Made by a program: the position numbers and the translations under genes. A stretch of 64,000 nt of DNA from Azorinus chamasolen (taxonomy: Eukaryota > Mollusca > Bivalvia > Cardiida > Solecurtidae): contig OY755244.1 in the NCBI GenBank assembly GCA_963576725.1, positions 77,623,620 through 77,687,619 on the forward strand, in the 5' to 3' direction. This document shows, piece after piece, positions 40,435 through 50,980 of the stretch. The first letter of the stretch is position 1. Every line of letters starts with the position of its first letter. A model generated the notes under the pieces. The model saw only the letters and a program-made list of their open reading frames with translations. It ran no database searches and was not told where the DNA came from.

Positions 40435-40684
40435 TACAGTAGAGCCTCTATAGAGTCAAGACCAAATAAATGACCACGTCTGTCTTTAACCCATTAACTC
40501 ATAGGCTATTTTAGACACAACCTCTTTGAATAAATCTACCGAAAAGGAGCACTAACTAGAGATAAGGAAAATTTTAGAATTTTTTAGTTTGAAACCATTG
40601 TGATAAATAGGGCATTTGCTCCTATAGGAGCATATCCAGAATTAGATATGTTTTCGGTAGTCGCATAAGAGGCGTTTTACTGTA
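40435..40684. mobile_element. pg element containing a pB-C left half
   Basis: tacagtagagcctctataga, then at TTAA 40486 a pB-C left half running exactly through the centre gctcctataggagc, then atatccagaattagatatgt and the pg right end gaggcgttttactgta. Confidence 0.75.
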
Positions 40685-40824
40685 TCTTTTTAAAAATTTC
40701 TCCGCCCAAAATGTCATTTTGATACAAAAACATAGTTAATAAGTTGGTACGGTCATAAGATAGGGTTTGAGGGCCTCATGGAAGATTGGTCATAACCAAA
40801 TGAGTACTCTCGTTAAATAAAGTC

Positions 40825-40826
<2 letters not shown>

Positions 40827-40860
<34 letters not shown>
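40827..40860. repeat. (ATT)n microsatellite
   Basis: About eleven ATT units. Confidence 0.97.
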
Positions 40861-40916
40861 TAAACCTTCTCGAGATCTTGGCTTGTAAACTTTGAAATTG
40901 AAAAGAAATTAATTAA

Positions 40917-41645
40917 TTAAACCTTTGTCACGCTATCCGCCATCTAAGTCGCTTTTGCGAACGGCTTGTATCCAGATGAGTCGCCCAATAACTCAGCATC
41001 TCATCAGGATACAAGCTGTTTGACACTTGGTCAATAATTTCTCAAAAGCTTGAGTCATCACCCTTGTTCAATAGTTTCTCAAAAGCTTGAGTCATCACCC
41101 TCGGTCAATAGTTTCTCAAAAGCTTGAGTCATCACCTTTGGTCAATAGTTTCTCAAAAGCTTGAGTCATCACCCCTGGTCAATAGTTTCTCAAAAGCTTG
41201 AGTCATCACCTTTGGTCAATAGTTTCTCAAAAGCTTGAGTCATCACCCCTGGTCAATAGTTTCTCAAAAGCTTGAGTCATCACACTTGGTCAATAGTTTC
41301 TCAAAAGCTTGAGTCATCACCCTCGGTCAATAGTTTCTCAAAAGCTTGAGTCATCACCTTTGGTCAATAGTTTCTCAAAAGCTTGAGTCATCACCCCTGG
41401 TCAATAGTTTCTCAAAAGCTTGAGTCATCACCTTTGGTCAATAGTTTCTCAAAAGCTTGAGTCATCACCCCTGGTCAATAGTTTCTCAAAAGCTTGAGTC
41501 ATCACACTTGGTCAATAGTTTCTCAAAAGCTTGAGTCATCACACTTTGTCAATAGTTTCTCAAGAGCTTGATCGATTCTGAAGTAGTCAAAATTGCACCA
41601 GATCTAAGGATGTTTTTTTCGCACCGGGGTTTCAAAAAAAGTTAA
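40917..41645 (-). mobile_element. pB-F MITE expanded by an internal array
   Basis: TTAAACCTTTGTCACGCTAT ... ttcaaaaaaaGTTAA. Core gatgagtcgcccaataactc, then instead of a single subterminal segment about 15 tandem copies, then gatcgattctgaagtagtca as in other copies. Confidence 0.85.
41024..41578. repeat. 37-bp minisatellite with a 222-bp higher-order repeat
   Basis: Unit ggtcaatagtttctcaaaag + cttgagtcatcaccccт-type spacer (37 bp), about 15 copies, body essentially invariant. The variable spacers run ccctcgg, cctttgg, cccctgg, cctttgg, cccctgg, cacttgg in 41098-41319 and again in the same order in 41320-41541. Confidence 0.95.
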
Positions 41646-41854
41646 CCTTTAGCCTGCTGAGCAAATTATTCTTACAAACTTTTTCACCTACTACCTTTTC
41701 AAAATTCAAGCTATATTCAATTTGTCAACCAAAATAAAATCAGTGTGTCAAACAGTTTGGATCCTGATGAACGCCGAGTTACTCGGCGTCTCATCTGGAT
41801 CCAAACTGTTTACATAGGTATTCACTCATCTGCACATAGCAGGCTAAATGTTAA
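41642..41854 (+). mobile_element. pB-E-like MITE, variant ends
   Basis: TTAACCTTTAGCCTGCTGAG ... cacatagcaggctaaatgTTAA; ends form their own inverted repeat (agcctgct/agcaggct). Core gatgaacgccgagttactcg. Shares its TTAA with the expanded pB-F. Confidence 0.82.
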
Positions 41855-41954
41855 TTAACTTAATGTTCATGATCGCTCGACATAATTATTAAATAGTGTA
41901 TCACTTTTGTAATTACTGAATCTGTAGCGAGCCATTGGAGAACACAGTCATGAT

Positions 41955-42060
41955 AACGAATACACGCAGTCTGGATCCAGATCACATGCCGAGTAACTCG
42001 GCATTTCACCAGGATCCGAACTGTTTGATACGCTGATCATAATTTGAAAAAGAAAAGTAA
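41955..42060 (-). mobile_element. pB-F core
   Basis: cgcagtctggatccagatca ... cgaactgtttgatacgctga; ends not found. Confidence 0.6.
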
Positions 42061-42086
42061 AATGAATCACATTTGAAAACTGAATC

Positions 42087-42280
42087 AGAGCAACGGATAA
42101 AGGGGCGTATTCAAATACTAAAATTGTCTTTTCACCACCAAACCCTATGTTATGACATTCTTTAGAATTGTCTCTTCGAGACGATTTTAAAGAGCATTCA
42201 CAGCAAAGGGTTTGATGGAGAAATATAAAAGTTATTCTTGAAAGTGTTTAAATTTACGCATCTTATCTGGACCTCTGCTA
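42087..42280 (-). mobile_element. Family D MITE
   Basis: gcaacggataaaggggcgta ... acgcatcttatctggacctc; the right arm carries several changes. Confidence 0.8.
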
Positions 42281-42292
42281 AAATAAACGAAA

Positions 42293-42493
42293 TACAGTAA
42301 AACTTCGCTAATGCGACCACCTAAAAGAGGTATAATTCTGGGTGCTATATGCATGTGATAGCTTAATGCAGGACAAAAGTAATGCAGAAAGCTCCTAGAG
42401 TGCATTAACTTTGCCCTGCATTAAGCAACCACATGCTTATAAAGACACTCATGTTTATTCATTAAGTGGTCGCATTAGAGGGGTTCTACTGTA
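42293..42493 (+). mobile_element. pg-2 MITE
   Basis: TA-CAGTAAAACTTCGCTAATG ... attagaggggttctactg-TA; right arm rearranged near the centre (agctcctagagtgcattaac). Confidence 0.88.
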
Positions 42494-42559
42494 TTTGCGG
42501 ATGGTGTTCTTCTTTGCTCTGCAGTATGTCTACTTGTAGAACGGACTCTCCACTTGGAC

Positions 42560-42807
42560 ATAAAATGGAGTGGACAAGAGAATAGTATTGACATACTGAC
42601 ATCATGAATATTCATCAGCTGGATTTTTATAATGGTAAATGAACACGGGAGTTATCGCCTTTGGTAGAAAATGTAGAAAGGGATCTATACAATTTCATAA
42701 GCAAACATCAGACCCTGATGAGACGGTCTGCTACAGGAGCCATCAGATCTGTGACATATGTTTGCAAAGGCGTGAAAATTGATGTCTGAATCAGGTAAAG
42801 GGTATGC
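42560..42807 (+). mobile_element. pB-G MITE, ends decayed
   Basis: tgacatcatgaatattcatc interior, palindrome gatgagacggtctgctacag partly rearranged, right end gaatcaggtaaagggta. Confidence 0.72.
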
Positions 42808-43169
42808 AGATCAATCTATGCTACACCAGAAAATAGCAGATTTTTCGCTTGGCTAAAAACTCGGATCTGATTATATGAATTCCGTTCTTGATGGTTCCCT
42901 GCCGGGGATTTCTACACGCCCTGCGTCCATCTCTAATTACAATCGCACCGCGGGGCCACAATTTTCATTACTAAATCAGTAGGCCTGCAGATTGGGTCAT
43001 TCGTCAACCTAATGATTGGATTACGTCAGAGCCAGATACTAGGATTGCCTGAACGGCGGTTTGAAACAGAATTTCGGTGTAAAAGTTTCAATTATTTAAG
43101 TTTGATCGCTAAATTGTGCTCTCTCTTCAATCCTATTAACCTTTAACCAGCCTTTAAAAATAATCCGGA
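42808..43169. other. Unique, locally GC-richer
   Basis: No repeat match at 42840-43130; ctacacgccctgcgtccatc region is GC-richer than its surroundings. No long frame. Confidence 0.5.
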
Positions 43170-43363
43170 GCAACAGGTATAGATGTGTACTCGAATACTG
43201 AACTTCTTTATTTCTCCTCCAAACCCTATGTTGTGACCACTCTTTAGAACGTCTCTTCGAGACGATTCTAAAGAGTGGTCACAACATAGGGTTTGGTGGA
43301 GAAATAAAGAAGTTATTCTTGAAAATGTTTTAATTTACGCATCTTATCTGGACCTCTGTCTCC
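43170..43363 (-). mobile_element. Family D MITE, near perfect
   Basis: gcaacaggtatagatgtgta ... acgcatcttatctggacctc; ~95-bp palindrome with one missing base in the left arm (gaacgtctcttcgagacgat). Confidence 0.9.
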
Positions 43364-43365
43364 GC

Positions 43366-43551
43366 TCAAATTTGGATCTGGCGTAGTTGATTGACTACTT
43401 CCGGTTCGATCAATCCTTTGAAAAATAATTGACCGAATGTCAAACAGCTTGGATCCATGGTGAAACTTCGAGCTTCTCGGAGAATCATCTGGGTCCAAAC
43501 TGTTTGCAACTGTTTTCAGGTCGCGCTTTACAAGCAAATGGTTGAAAGTGG
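43366..43551 (+). mobile_element. pB-F MITE
   Basis: ggatctggcgtagttgattg, gattgacc, gaatgtcaaacagcttggat; core diverged (gtgaaacttcgagcttctcg); end gcgctttacaagcaaatgg. Confidence 0.65.
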
Positions 43552-44001
43552 AATTTAATTAGCTTCCTGGCATATATAAGCACAACTTCACGTGTTGCGT
43601 GACTGGTACAGTGGAGAAACTGTTATTCTTTCCCGTTTATGCTTACGCGTGCGCAAACGATGCGCAAACGATGCCCAAACTAAACGATAAACGATATACG
43701 CGTTTGTGCATACAAACGCGTTTGTAAGCGGATTTTGCGTATATAAGTGCGTTTCATTCGGCATACCTTTGTTGTTATCGAGACCGACCAATTATACGAA
43801 TGAAGTAAAAACGAAAGGTATGGCGAAACAGGATCTGTCATATATTGCTCAGCAGCCTTAACATGTCCTCCAAAATAAAAGCCGAAATTGACATAACATG
43901 TCTGGAATTAGATAAATCTAATGCATTCCCTGGCGTGTCAATAATCTCTCCAATTAACACCCAATCAAACAATAGCTGACGATTTGAAGCTCCGTCACAA
44001 C

Positions 44002-44037
44002 ACGAAGTAAATACAAATCTGTATTTACTTCGTGGTC
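44002..44037. repeat. Perfect hairpin
   Basis: acgaagtaaataca and tgtatttacttcgt with a 4-base loop, inside the ~4-kb element. Confidence 0.85.
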
Positions 44038-44384
44038 ACAAGGGCCAGTTCTAATACGTGTGTCATTTATTAAACAAACACCGGACCAGTTTATCCAGAA
44101 ATTCATCCTGAAATCGGTTGCATCAGCCTATAATCTGGAATTAGCAAGTTAACCAACGATTTACATTTGTATTTATACGGTCAACTACTTTCAGTTTAAT
44201 TTTTGTCTTGCTTTTTAAAGTAATAGAATGGAAACGACTGATATCTCAATATTAGTAGTCATAGGATTGACCCACCCTAAACTTTTCAAAATTTGTGCCG
44301 TTATCATAATTGGTGACCAAATTCACACCTTAAATTTTACAATGTCCACCGATTGATCTATCATTAACTTCACAAATTTGTCCC

Positions 44385-44468
44385 GTTCAACCAAACTGTT
44401 TGTGTTTTTGATAGGTATGAAGTATAGAACACTGTTGTATCTATCAAAAACCACAAACAGTTTGGGAC
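44385..44468. repeat. Inverted repeat
   Basis: ccaaactgtttgtgtttttg pairs with caaaaaccacaaacagtttg around a ~26-base loop; outer gtccc/gggac also pairs. Confidence 0.8.
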
Positions 44469-44683
44469 ATATACATCCCCGTATATATTATTTGTTGACT
44501 AGTCAGGTTACAGATATTTACAAAACAGTTTCCAATTTTGCTTTCTATAACTAAAAAGATAAAGTTAAATATTTCTGGTTTCAAAATTGAAAATACTGTA
44601 GAATTACCACTTCCCAAACAGTAGACCCATCACACATGATGTTGCATTATTATATTTGTGTGGGAGAAATATACACAGAAACT

Positions 44684-44890
44684 TAACCTTTTCATTTAAA
44701 TTCACGCCTCTGAAAACAAAGTAAATCCAGATTTAGACCCTACAGGAACCGTAATTAGGGTTTGTTCTGTTTGCTGATAAAATTAGATCAAATCCGACTT
44801 CACAGTTTTTACAAACACACACATATTTTCACACTTTTCCAGACATTACGTCCATGTATAAACCATAGAAAGTGACGCTTATCGAGTAGG
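44684..44890 (-). mobile_element. Degraded pB-G MITE
   Basis: TTAACCTTTTCATTTAAATT start, shortened palindrome (agaccctacaggaaccgtaa), ttgctgataaaattagatca interior. Confidence 0.6.
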
Positions 44891-46129
44891 GGAAACTATT
44901 TATGGGGTGCGATGTTTATGTTAAGTGTGAAATACAATATGATACTTGATATTAAACGCATAATTAATAATTTTCTTAATCTTAACTAACTTTACCTGTC
45001 AGAGAATTAACACTATTCAAAAACAATCAAATACGAATTTTTAGGATGAGGTTAGAGCCAAGACCATTGGCAAAATAGTGAAGGTTCAGATCAGAGGGAC
45101 CGTTTGGGCCCCGCCCATGACTTGGGTCCAAACAACTGTTAGACAAAACCGGACACCTTAAGATGTATTTTGTAACAACTTTATTACAACTTTATTTGTT
45201 TGTATTTAGGCAAAGTGGGTTCAGATGAAATGGTGTGTTCTCGTTGCTATGTATAAATGTATGTACTTTAGAAAAAAGAAAATTCCACCAACATACAGAA
45301 AAATAGATAATGAATTATTTATTTTCTTTAATATTTGCAATACCAAAATTATGCATTACTTTCAGAAAATAGAGTAAAATATGAATTTTGTTGGGAAAAT
45401 GAGAAAAGGATGGATCTTAATAACAAATGGTTGTCAGTCTTGAAGTATGACTTTTTTTCTTTATTTTTTTTTAATGTATTCATGTTTCTAAAGCTTGTGA
45501 ATTATGTTTAAATGACTGAATCCACTACAAATAAAACTGTTTATAAAACATTATGGTCAACACATTAAAACTGTTATTAATTTTTTTATCATCATTTTAC
45601 AGTATATGTGCAATTTAATTATGGTTTGTAGGGAAACAACACTAATTTAGCCATTAGAATTTCTCAATGAATGAATGTGTTAAATGGCCCTAGGCCATAT
45701 TGTACTAAGCCAAATTACACACGAAATGCTTGCCCAAATGCCCCATGCAGTGTCAGTTATCGTAGTGGCCATTATTCAAATACCAAACAAGGAGAATGAT
45801 TATAACATGGCCATAAAACTCGCATCCTGTATATTACGTATTGTTGCATTCCATTATGTAGCTGTGGTCAAAAGATTCAAGTAGAATTTTCGAGATCAAT
45901 CACTGCGGTCATGGTGTCATAAATTTAGTTTTGGGCATTCTGTAGGTAATAATAAAAAAAACCCTATAAAACGCGTCTAATTAACAATTCAGTAATCCAG
46001 AATTCTTATTTCCTTTGGATTTATTGTCAATATTGTCCATGTTCCAGAATGGCAAAAAGGATCATATTTATGATAAACTATTTCCCTGATGAAAAGGTAT
46101 GTGTGAGTAAATCACTTCACGACTATAAA
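44891..46129. other. Interior of the ~4-kb element, no repeat recognised
   Basis: AT-rich, the longest MITE-free run in the window. A 66-residue frame at 45684-45884 lacks a recognisable domain. Confidence 0.55.
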
Positions 46130-46405
46130 CACTTCATTCCACGTGCCTGTTTATGTCAATGCAAACACAGTAGACCCAGATCAAACGTAATGAAACAAAT
46201 TTACAAACAGAGTAGATCCAGATCAGACAGCTTCTGTTGTAGCTCCCTGATCAGGGTCTTGTCGGTTTGCTTATGAAATAATATACATGTAGGTCTGGTT
46301 GTGCAATTACTGCCATAGCCAAACTGTCCTGTACTCATGTATCATTACAAAAAATTGATCTACATGAAATAATTATTTCTTACACGAATATTCATGGAGA
46401 TCTAA
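46130..46405 (-). mobile_element. pB-G MITE, left part duplicated
   Basis: gcaaacacagtagacccaga and, about 45 bp on, acaaacagagtagatccaga; palindrome gatcagacagcttctgttgt; reverse interior to cgaatattcatggagatcta. Confidence 0.7.
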
Positions 46406-46590
46406 CGCCTTTTTTCACAATGCTAATTTTTCAACGGTATCTATGGCTTTGACAGAAACTATGGGATTAGATCAACAAAATTCCATAAGCAACAGAGCAG
46501 AACCTGATGTAAGTCCTACAGGAACTGTCCGATCTGGATCTACTCTATTTGCAAATGTACTTGAAGCCGTTTATATAATACGAAAAGGAT
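46406..46590 (+). mobile_element. Degraded pB-G MITE
   Basis: ggctttgacagaaactatgg interior, aagcaacagagcagaacctg arm, collapsed centre; right end weak. Confidence 0.55.
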
Positions 46591-46689
46591 TGGGAAATTG
46601 ATTTTAAAGCAAATTTGGTGTCTGCTGTCAACAGAGCTAACTAGTGTTTATTTTTATTTTTTTCTCTTAAGTATATTTATTAAAGATTT

Positions 46690-46850
46690 CATGACCTCGT
46701 GAATATTAATTTACAGGGATGACAGGGACGCTAGACAATCACGATCGAATCTAAAGAAATAAGTCTATAGACTAAACAATCAGAGCAGATCCTGATCAGA
46801 CAATTTCTGCGTTTAGGTTTACGATGTTAACAAAAAGTTTGAATTGAATA
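46690..46850 (+). mobile_element. Very degraded pB-G remnant
   Basis: catgacctcgtgaatattaa and aacaatcagagcagatcctg are the recognisable parts. Confidence 0.4.
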
Positions 46851-47460
46851 ATTTTCCATGACGAAAAGGCCCATTAACCTACAGTGCTAACATCTAAAGT
46901 CACATTTATAATAGAATGTAGCATATCCTTTTTCATAATTGTAGACCCAAGTCATTGGCTACACTATTTTCTCTAGTATAAATTTCATGGAAAACAGCCA
47001 TCGATAAACAACGTAAGCTTATCCAATATAAAAAATGTGGAAGAATCAATTCGAACAAACAATCCCGTTCCCTAGACGTTCACATCGTGGACGTTTTCTT
47101 GAACTTCTAGTCTTTTGGTAATTTAAATAATCCTATTTAGTCTCTGTCGGATTTGGAGCTACACCCATAAACAGAGCTACACCCATAGACAGCACAAATT
47201 ACCATTTAACCACTTAAAACGAAGCAGCAGCACATAACGTGCGATTTCTTTCGGTTGGAACAAAAAGTATCACTGTTTCTTTAAACGAAATACAGATCGT
47301 CTAATTTAACGATCTACTGATATATAACTCTTTACAAAACACAATCCGTACAACTTTAGGTATATATAAGGGACTTTTAAAGTACAAAAATGAGAAATTA
47401 CCATTATTAACGTTGTTTAAACACCCAATATGCCCTGTGGAACCATATATTGACGATTAA
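46851..47460. other. No recognised feature
   Basis: Right interior of the ~4-kb element, before its subterminal acaaacgcgtttg repeats. Confidence 0.55.
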
Positions 47461-47738
47461 CTTATAAGTGAGTTTAAACGCGTTTGTAAGTGGATATACA
47501 AACGCGTTTGCTAAACGGGTTTTAAACGGGTTTAAAACGCGTTTGAAACGCACTAAGTGGGAAAGAATAACAGTTTCTCCACTGTACGAAGGCTGTGTTG
47601 AACCTGTTCAGATGCCAGTCGGTTACTGACGATGACGACAATAGTGACGGGAGTAATTATGATGACGTCAGATAACGCTTTAGATGAATAAAGACAGCTT
47701 TGGCCATTAGAGAAATACAATTATATCAATATTTTTTC

Positions 47739-47822
47739 ATATCGAGGGTTTGGTGCAAAACAATTGTAACTCCTTCACAAAAGTGAAGGAGTTACAATAG
47801 TTTTGCACCAATCCCTCGATAT
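47739..47822. repeat. Inverted repeat, 40-bp arms
   Basis: atatcgagggtttggtgcaa ... aactccttcac and its near-perfect complement around a 4-base loop (aaaa). Not related to the other palindrome families. Confidence 0.88.
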
Positions 47823-47911
47823 GTAAACAGAGCAAATCCTTGTCAGACGGCTCTTACACGGGAGGTGTACTGTTTCAACGTCACTAATAGGTGTCAGTAA
47901 CAGGTGGAAGG
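47823..47911. mobile_element. pB-A/G palindrome remnant
   Basis: taaacagagcaaatccttgt and cagacggctcttacacggga are recognisable. Confidence 0.4.
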
Positions 47912-48085
47912 TTTAATATTAGAATGCCACGTAGTGTCGTCTGCAAACTTTGTCTTCAGCTTCAAGTTTCAATTTTGATTATGCTTCATTTGTTTACAAA
48001 GAAGTGAAAAGAAAACACACAGCAAGGAACCTGATGAAACATCGAGATACCCGGCCTCTCATCTGGATTCAAATTGTTCGCAAAT
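47912..48085 (+). mobile_element. pB-E MITE truncated by a minisatellite
   Basis: tgtcgtctgcaaactttgtc, A-rich stretch, core gatgaaacatcgagataccc, right arm ctggattcaaattgttcgca; the array starts at this point instead of the usual right end. Confidence 0.65.
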
Positions 48086-48612
48086 GACAGTCAACTACAC
48101 CTCACAGAGCAACCCTCTTGCACATTTGCAAACGACAGTCAACTGCACCTCATAGAGCCACCCTCTGGCACATTTGCAAACGACAGTCAACTACACCTCA
48201 TAGAGCCACCCTCTTGCACATTTGCAAACGACAGTCAACTGCACCTCATAGAGCCACCATCTGGCACATTTGTAAACGACAGTCAACTGCACCTCATAGA
48301 GCCACCCTCTTGCACATTTGCAAACGACAGTCAACTGCACTTCATAGAGCCACCCTCTGGCACATTTGCAAACGACAGTCAACTGCACCTCATAGAGCCA
48401 CCCTCTTGCACATTTGCAAACGGCAGTCAACTGCACCTCATAGAGCCACCCTCTGGCACATTTGCAAACGACAGTCAACTGCGCCTCATAGAGCCACCCT
48501 CTGGCACATTTGCAAACGACAGTCAACTGCTCCTCATAGAGCCACCCTCTTGCACATTTGCAAACGACAGTCAACTACACCTCATAGAGCCACCCTCTGG
48601 CACATTTGCAAA
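48086..48612. repeat. 48-bp minisatellite, ~11 copies
   Basis: Unit cacatttgcaaacgacagtc + aactgcacctcatagagcca + ccctcttg/ccctctgg. The last variable position alternates t/g, giving a 96-bp dimer except for one break near 48495. Frames of 192, 179 and 127 residues on both strands exist only because 48 is divisible by three and units lack stops. Confidence 0.93.
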
Positions 48613-48833
48613 CAGAGTCTGTCTTATCAGGATGTGCAGTGTTCGCTTATGAAATAATATAGGTCTGATTGTACAGTTTAAAGAAAATGTATCAAAATTC
48701 ATCATTGAACAAAATATTTTTATGATAATCAGTACAGTCCCTGATCAAAGTACTCTCCTAAGAGAGCCGTTTGACCTGGGTCTACTCTCTTTGCCAATGT
48801 CTTATATGCTTGGTACCCGCACGCGAAGGGTTA
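48608..48833. mobile_element. pB-G remnant then pB-A/G right half
   Basis: tttgcaaacagagtctgtct continues as a reverse pB-G (cttatgaaataatataggtc); at 48730-48833 gagagccgtttgacctgggt ... gcgaaggGTTAA is a second right half. Confidence 0.6.
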
Positions 48834-48959
48834 AAGGTTAATCCGGGGACCAGACTTCACTACAGTTGAATTAGCATACGTAATGAACGTGTGACATCGC
48901 TCTAACGAAGGCCATTGTTGTACGAACCCTTGCACCACTGTGAAAAAATAGCGTAAGCG
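48834..48959. other. Unique
   Basis: Short unassigned spacer; gcaccactgtgaaaaaatag has no match. Confidence 0.4.
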
Positions 48960-49142
48960 CAACAATAGAGCTGGTGCAATTACACGTATGTCTACTTCCG
49001 GCTAGATCAAACTTTTGAGAAACTATTGGCCGAGTTTCAAACAGTTTGAAGTCTGATGAGACGCCGAGTTACTCGGCGTCACATTTGGATCCAAACTGTT
49101 TGGGATTGCGAGTCAGTTGGCGGATAACGGGGAAAGAGTTAA
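48960..49142 (+). mobile_element. pB-F MITE
   Basis: cttccggctagatcaaactt, gagaaactattggccgagtt, core gatgagacgccgagttactc, end gcggataacggggaaagagTTAA. Confidence 0.75.
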
Positions 49143-49299
49143 TAAACAAAATCGAAACTCTTCGATAAATTATTATCAACCTCGGTAGTTTACTTGCTTG
49201 ATATAAATTACTCGATGTACATGTATACATGTATATGATTGAGAACGATTGAAATGCTCTTATAAATTGGATTAGGGTTCTAGCGGACAATAACATAAA

Positions 49300-49735
49300 G
49301 ATCGACGACCTGCTATAACCGACCCGACTCGCATTTGCAAACAGCTTGGATCCAGACGTGACGCCGAGTAACTCGGGATGTCACCAGAGTCCAACCTGTT
49401 TAACCAATTTCCTCATATAGACGACTTTTGACGACTCTATAAAAGTCACTTTATGAAACCATTGTGATAAATAGAGCATTTGCTCCTATAGGAGCAAATG
49501 CTCTATTTATCACAATGGTTTCAAACTTCAAAATTTTAAAATTTTCCTTTTCTCTAGTTAATGCTCCTTTTCGGTAGATTTATTCAAAGAGGTCAAAAAT
49601 TGTCTATGGGGTAATGGTTAAACACTCTATTAGTAGTTGCTCAAAAGCACAGACGATTCGGAAATAAGGAAACATTGCAGCAGATCAGAGTTTTTGGCAG
49701 ACATAATTTTTACAGAGGAATAGGACTCACCTTCA
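49300..49735 (-). mobile_element. pB-F MITE split by a pB-C insertion
   Basis: gacctgctataaccgacccg, core gacgtgacgccgagtaactc, right arm to caacctgtTTAA; after pB-C the subterminal segment resumes (acactctattagtagttgct), then gcagcagatcagagtttttg. Confidence 0.72.
49399..49621 (-). mobile_element. pB-C MITE inserted in pB-F
   Basis: TTAACCAATTTCCTCATATA ... ggggtaatgGTTAA, with TTAA duplicated; near-perfect palindrome. Confidence 0.88.
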
Positions 49736-49769
49736 GTACTCTGTAGGCGATGTCTGATAACTTTATTCA

Positions 49770-49820
49770 ATCAGTTTGAATCCAAAAAGGACGCCGAGTA
49801 ATTCGGTGTCTCATTCGGGT
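49770..49820 (-). mobile_element. pB-F core fragment
   Basis: atcagtttgaatccaaaaag followed by gacgccgagtaattcggtgt. Confidence 0.45.
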
Positions 49821-49822
49821 AA

Positions 49823-49917
49823 TACAGTAAACCCTCTCTATAACGGCCACTAAATTGCATCAAGTAGTTTGTGTTAAAGGCAGGTGGCTGCTTAAAGCTA
49901 TGTGAAAGTAAAACAGT
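49823..49917 (-). mobile_element. pg-1 left part only
   Basis: tacagtaaaccctctctata ... gcttaaagctatgtgaaagt-aaaaca; breaks before the palindrome centre and passes straight into a pB-type right half. Confidence 0.75.
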
Positions 49918-50040
49918 TCATAAGCAAACAGAGCATACCATGATTAGATGGTTCCTATAGGAGTCACGTGATCTGGTTCTGTTCTGTTCTGTGGGCAAAG
50001 GCGTGAAAAAGCATTTTCATGAAGGAAAAATGTTGATTAA
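49918..50040 (+). mobile_element. pB-A/G right half
   Basis: ttcataagcaaacagagcat, palindrome gattagatggttcctatagg, right end gcattttcatgaaggaaaaa with a TTAA at 50037. Confidence 0.65.
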
Positions 50041-50093
50041 TATGGTCTACATTGCTTACCACTGACTCTTTTCTGGTCGACTTGAAGAAGTGA

Positions 50094-50296
50094 TACAGTG
50101 AAACCCCTCTAAACCGAAATGTTGATATAGATGAGTTTAGATTAGGCAGGTGACTGCTAAATGCAGGATGAAAGTCATGCAGAAAGCGCCTAGAGGAGCT
50201 TTCTGCATGACTTTCATCCTGGATTAAGCTGCCACCTGTCTCCAAGACTGATATTTATACTAACTTGGGCGTCCGGTTTAGAACGTTTTTACTGTA
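50094..50296. mobile_element. pg-4 MITE, intact
   Basis: TA-CAGTGAAACCCCTCTAAAC ... cggtttagaacgtttttactg-TA; palindrome centre gcgcctagaggagctt. Confidence 0.88.
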
Positions 50297-50489
50297 CTCC
50301 CATCGATTATTTGCAGCATTGATCTGTGTCATATATTTATGGCTGAATATGAATTTACCTAACTTTTGGTCGGTCATATTCCACCGCAATCGTAACTACT
50401 CGACAGTTTCCGACTAAGTCGGAGAAAACCCCGGGGGTGATCCAATTGATTTTGAATTCCGGTAATATCCTTAGATTACGCTTGGTTTG

Positions 50490-50688
50490 TTTTATGTAAC
50501 AAATGATGACATCATGAATATTAATTAGATTGATTTTTGTAATGGCATAGAAACGCAGAATAGTCTGACCAATGCAGATAGATTGTAATATCAGATCTGT
50601 TATTTCATACCTACAAGAGCTGTTTGATCTGGGTCTACACTGTTTGCAAAGGGATGAAACGACATCTCTATGAACTAAAGGGATAACA
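50490..50688 (+). mobile_element. pB-G MITE, left palindrome arm missing
   Basis: gtaacaaatgatgacatcat interior to cagatctgttatttcata, then directly cctacaagagctgtttgatc and the right end; the missing part ends near the palindrome centre. Confidence 0.75.
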
Positions 50689-50980
50689 GAAGCTTAATGG
50701 TAACTTTTAGGGCGTGAATTGCACCAACGACATTCTCAAGACTCGGAATTCAAGAATATTCTCCACCATGTTTACTTGGCTCCCGGCTTCTATACCGTTC
50801 CAGTAGACGCTTGGGACCAAGCAAGCATGTTTGAGAATAGTATTTAGTTTCAAGCCTTGGCTTGCCATTGTGCATTGAAAGGTTAACAGGAGATGGCATA
50901 AAGTAGAACCCCTCGATAGAAGTCATATATTCTTTCGACGTTTGAAACGTAATAACATGTACTTGTAGCAAGGTATATAT

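Larger units (their letters stand above)
43609..47584. mobile_element. ~4-kb element with 26-28-bp terminal inverted repeats
   Basis: CAGTGGAGAAACTGTTATTC plus tttccc at the left; the exact reverse complement at the right (47557-47584); TA on both outer sides. Both ends continue with subterminal copies of acaaacgcgtttgtaagygg. No transposase-like frame inside (longest 66 residues), so it appears non-autonomous. TA duplication suggests Tc1/mariner/pogo or a related group; a CAGTGG end alone would also fit hAT, but no 8-bp duplication is seen. Confidence 0.75.

Noticed and set aside
43609..47584. hAT assignment for the ~4-kb element from its CAGTGG end
   Set aside because: No 8-bp flanking duplication (gactggta against tacgaagg); only TA is duplicated.
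48074..48657. 192- and 179-residue open frames, the longest in the window
   Set aside because: They lie wholly in a 48-bp tandem array; the same array is open in two forward frames and one reverse frame, which follows from the unit length being divisible by three.
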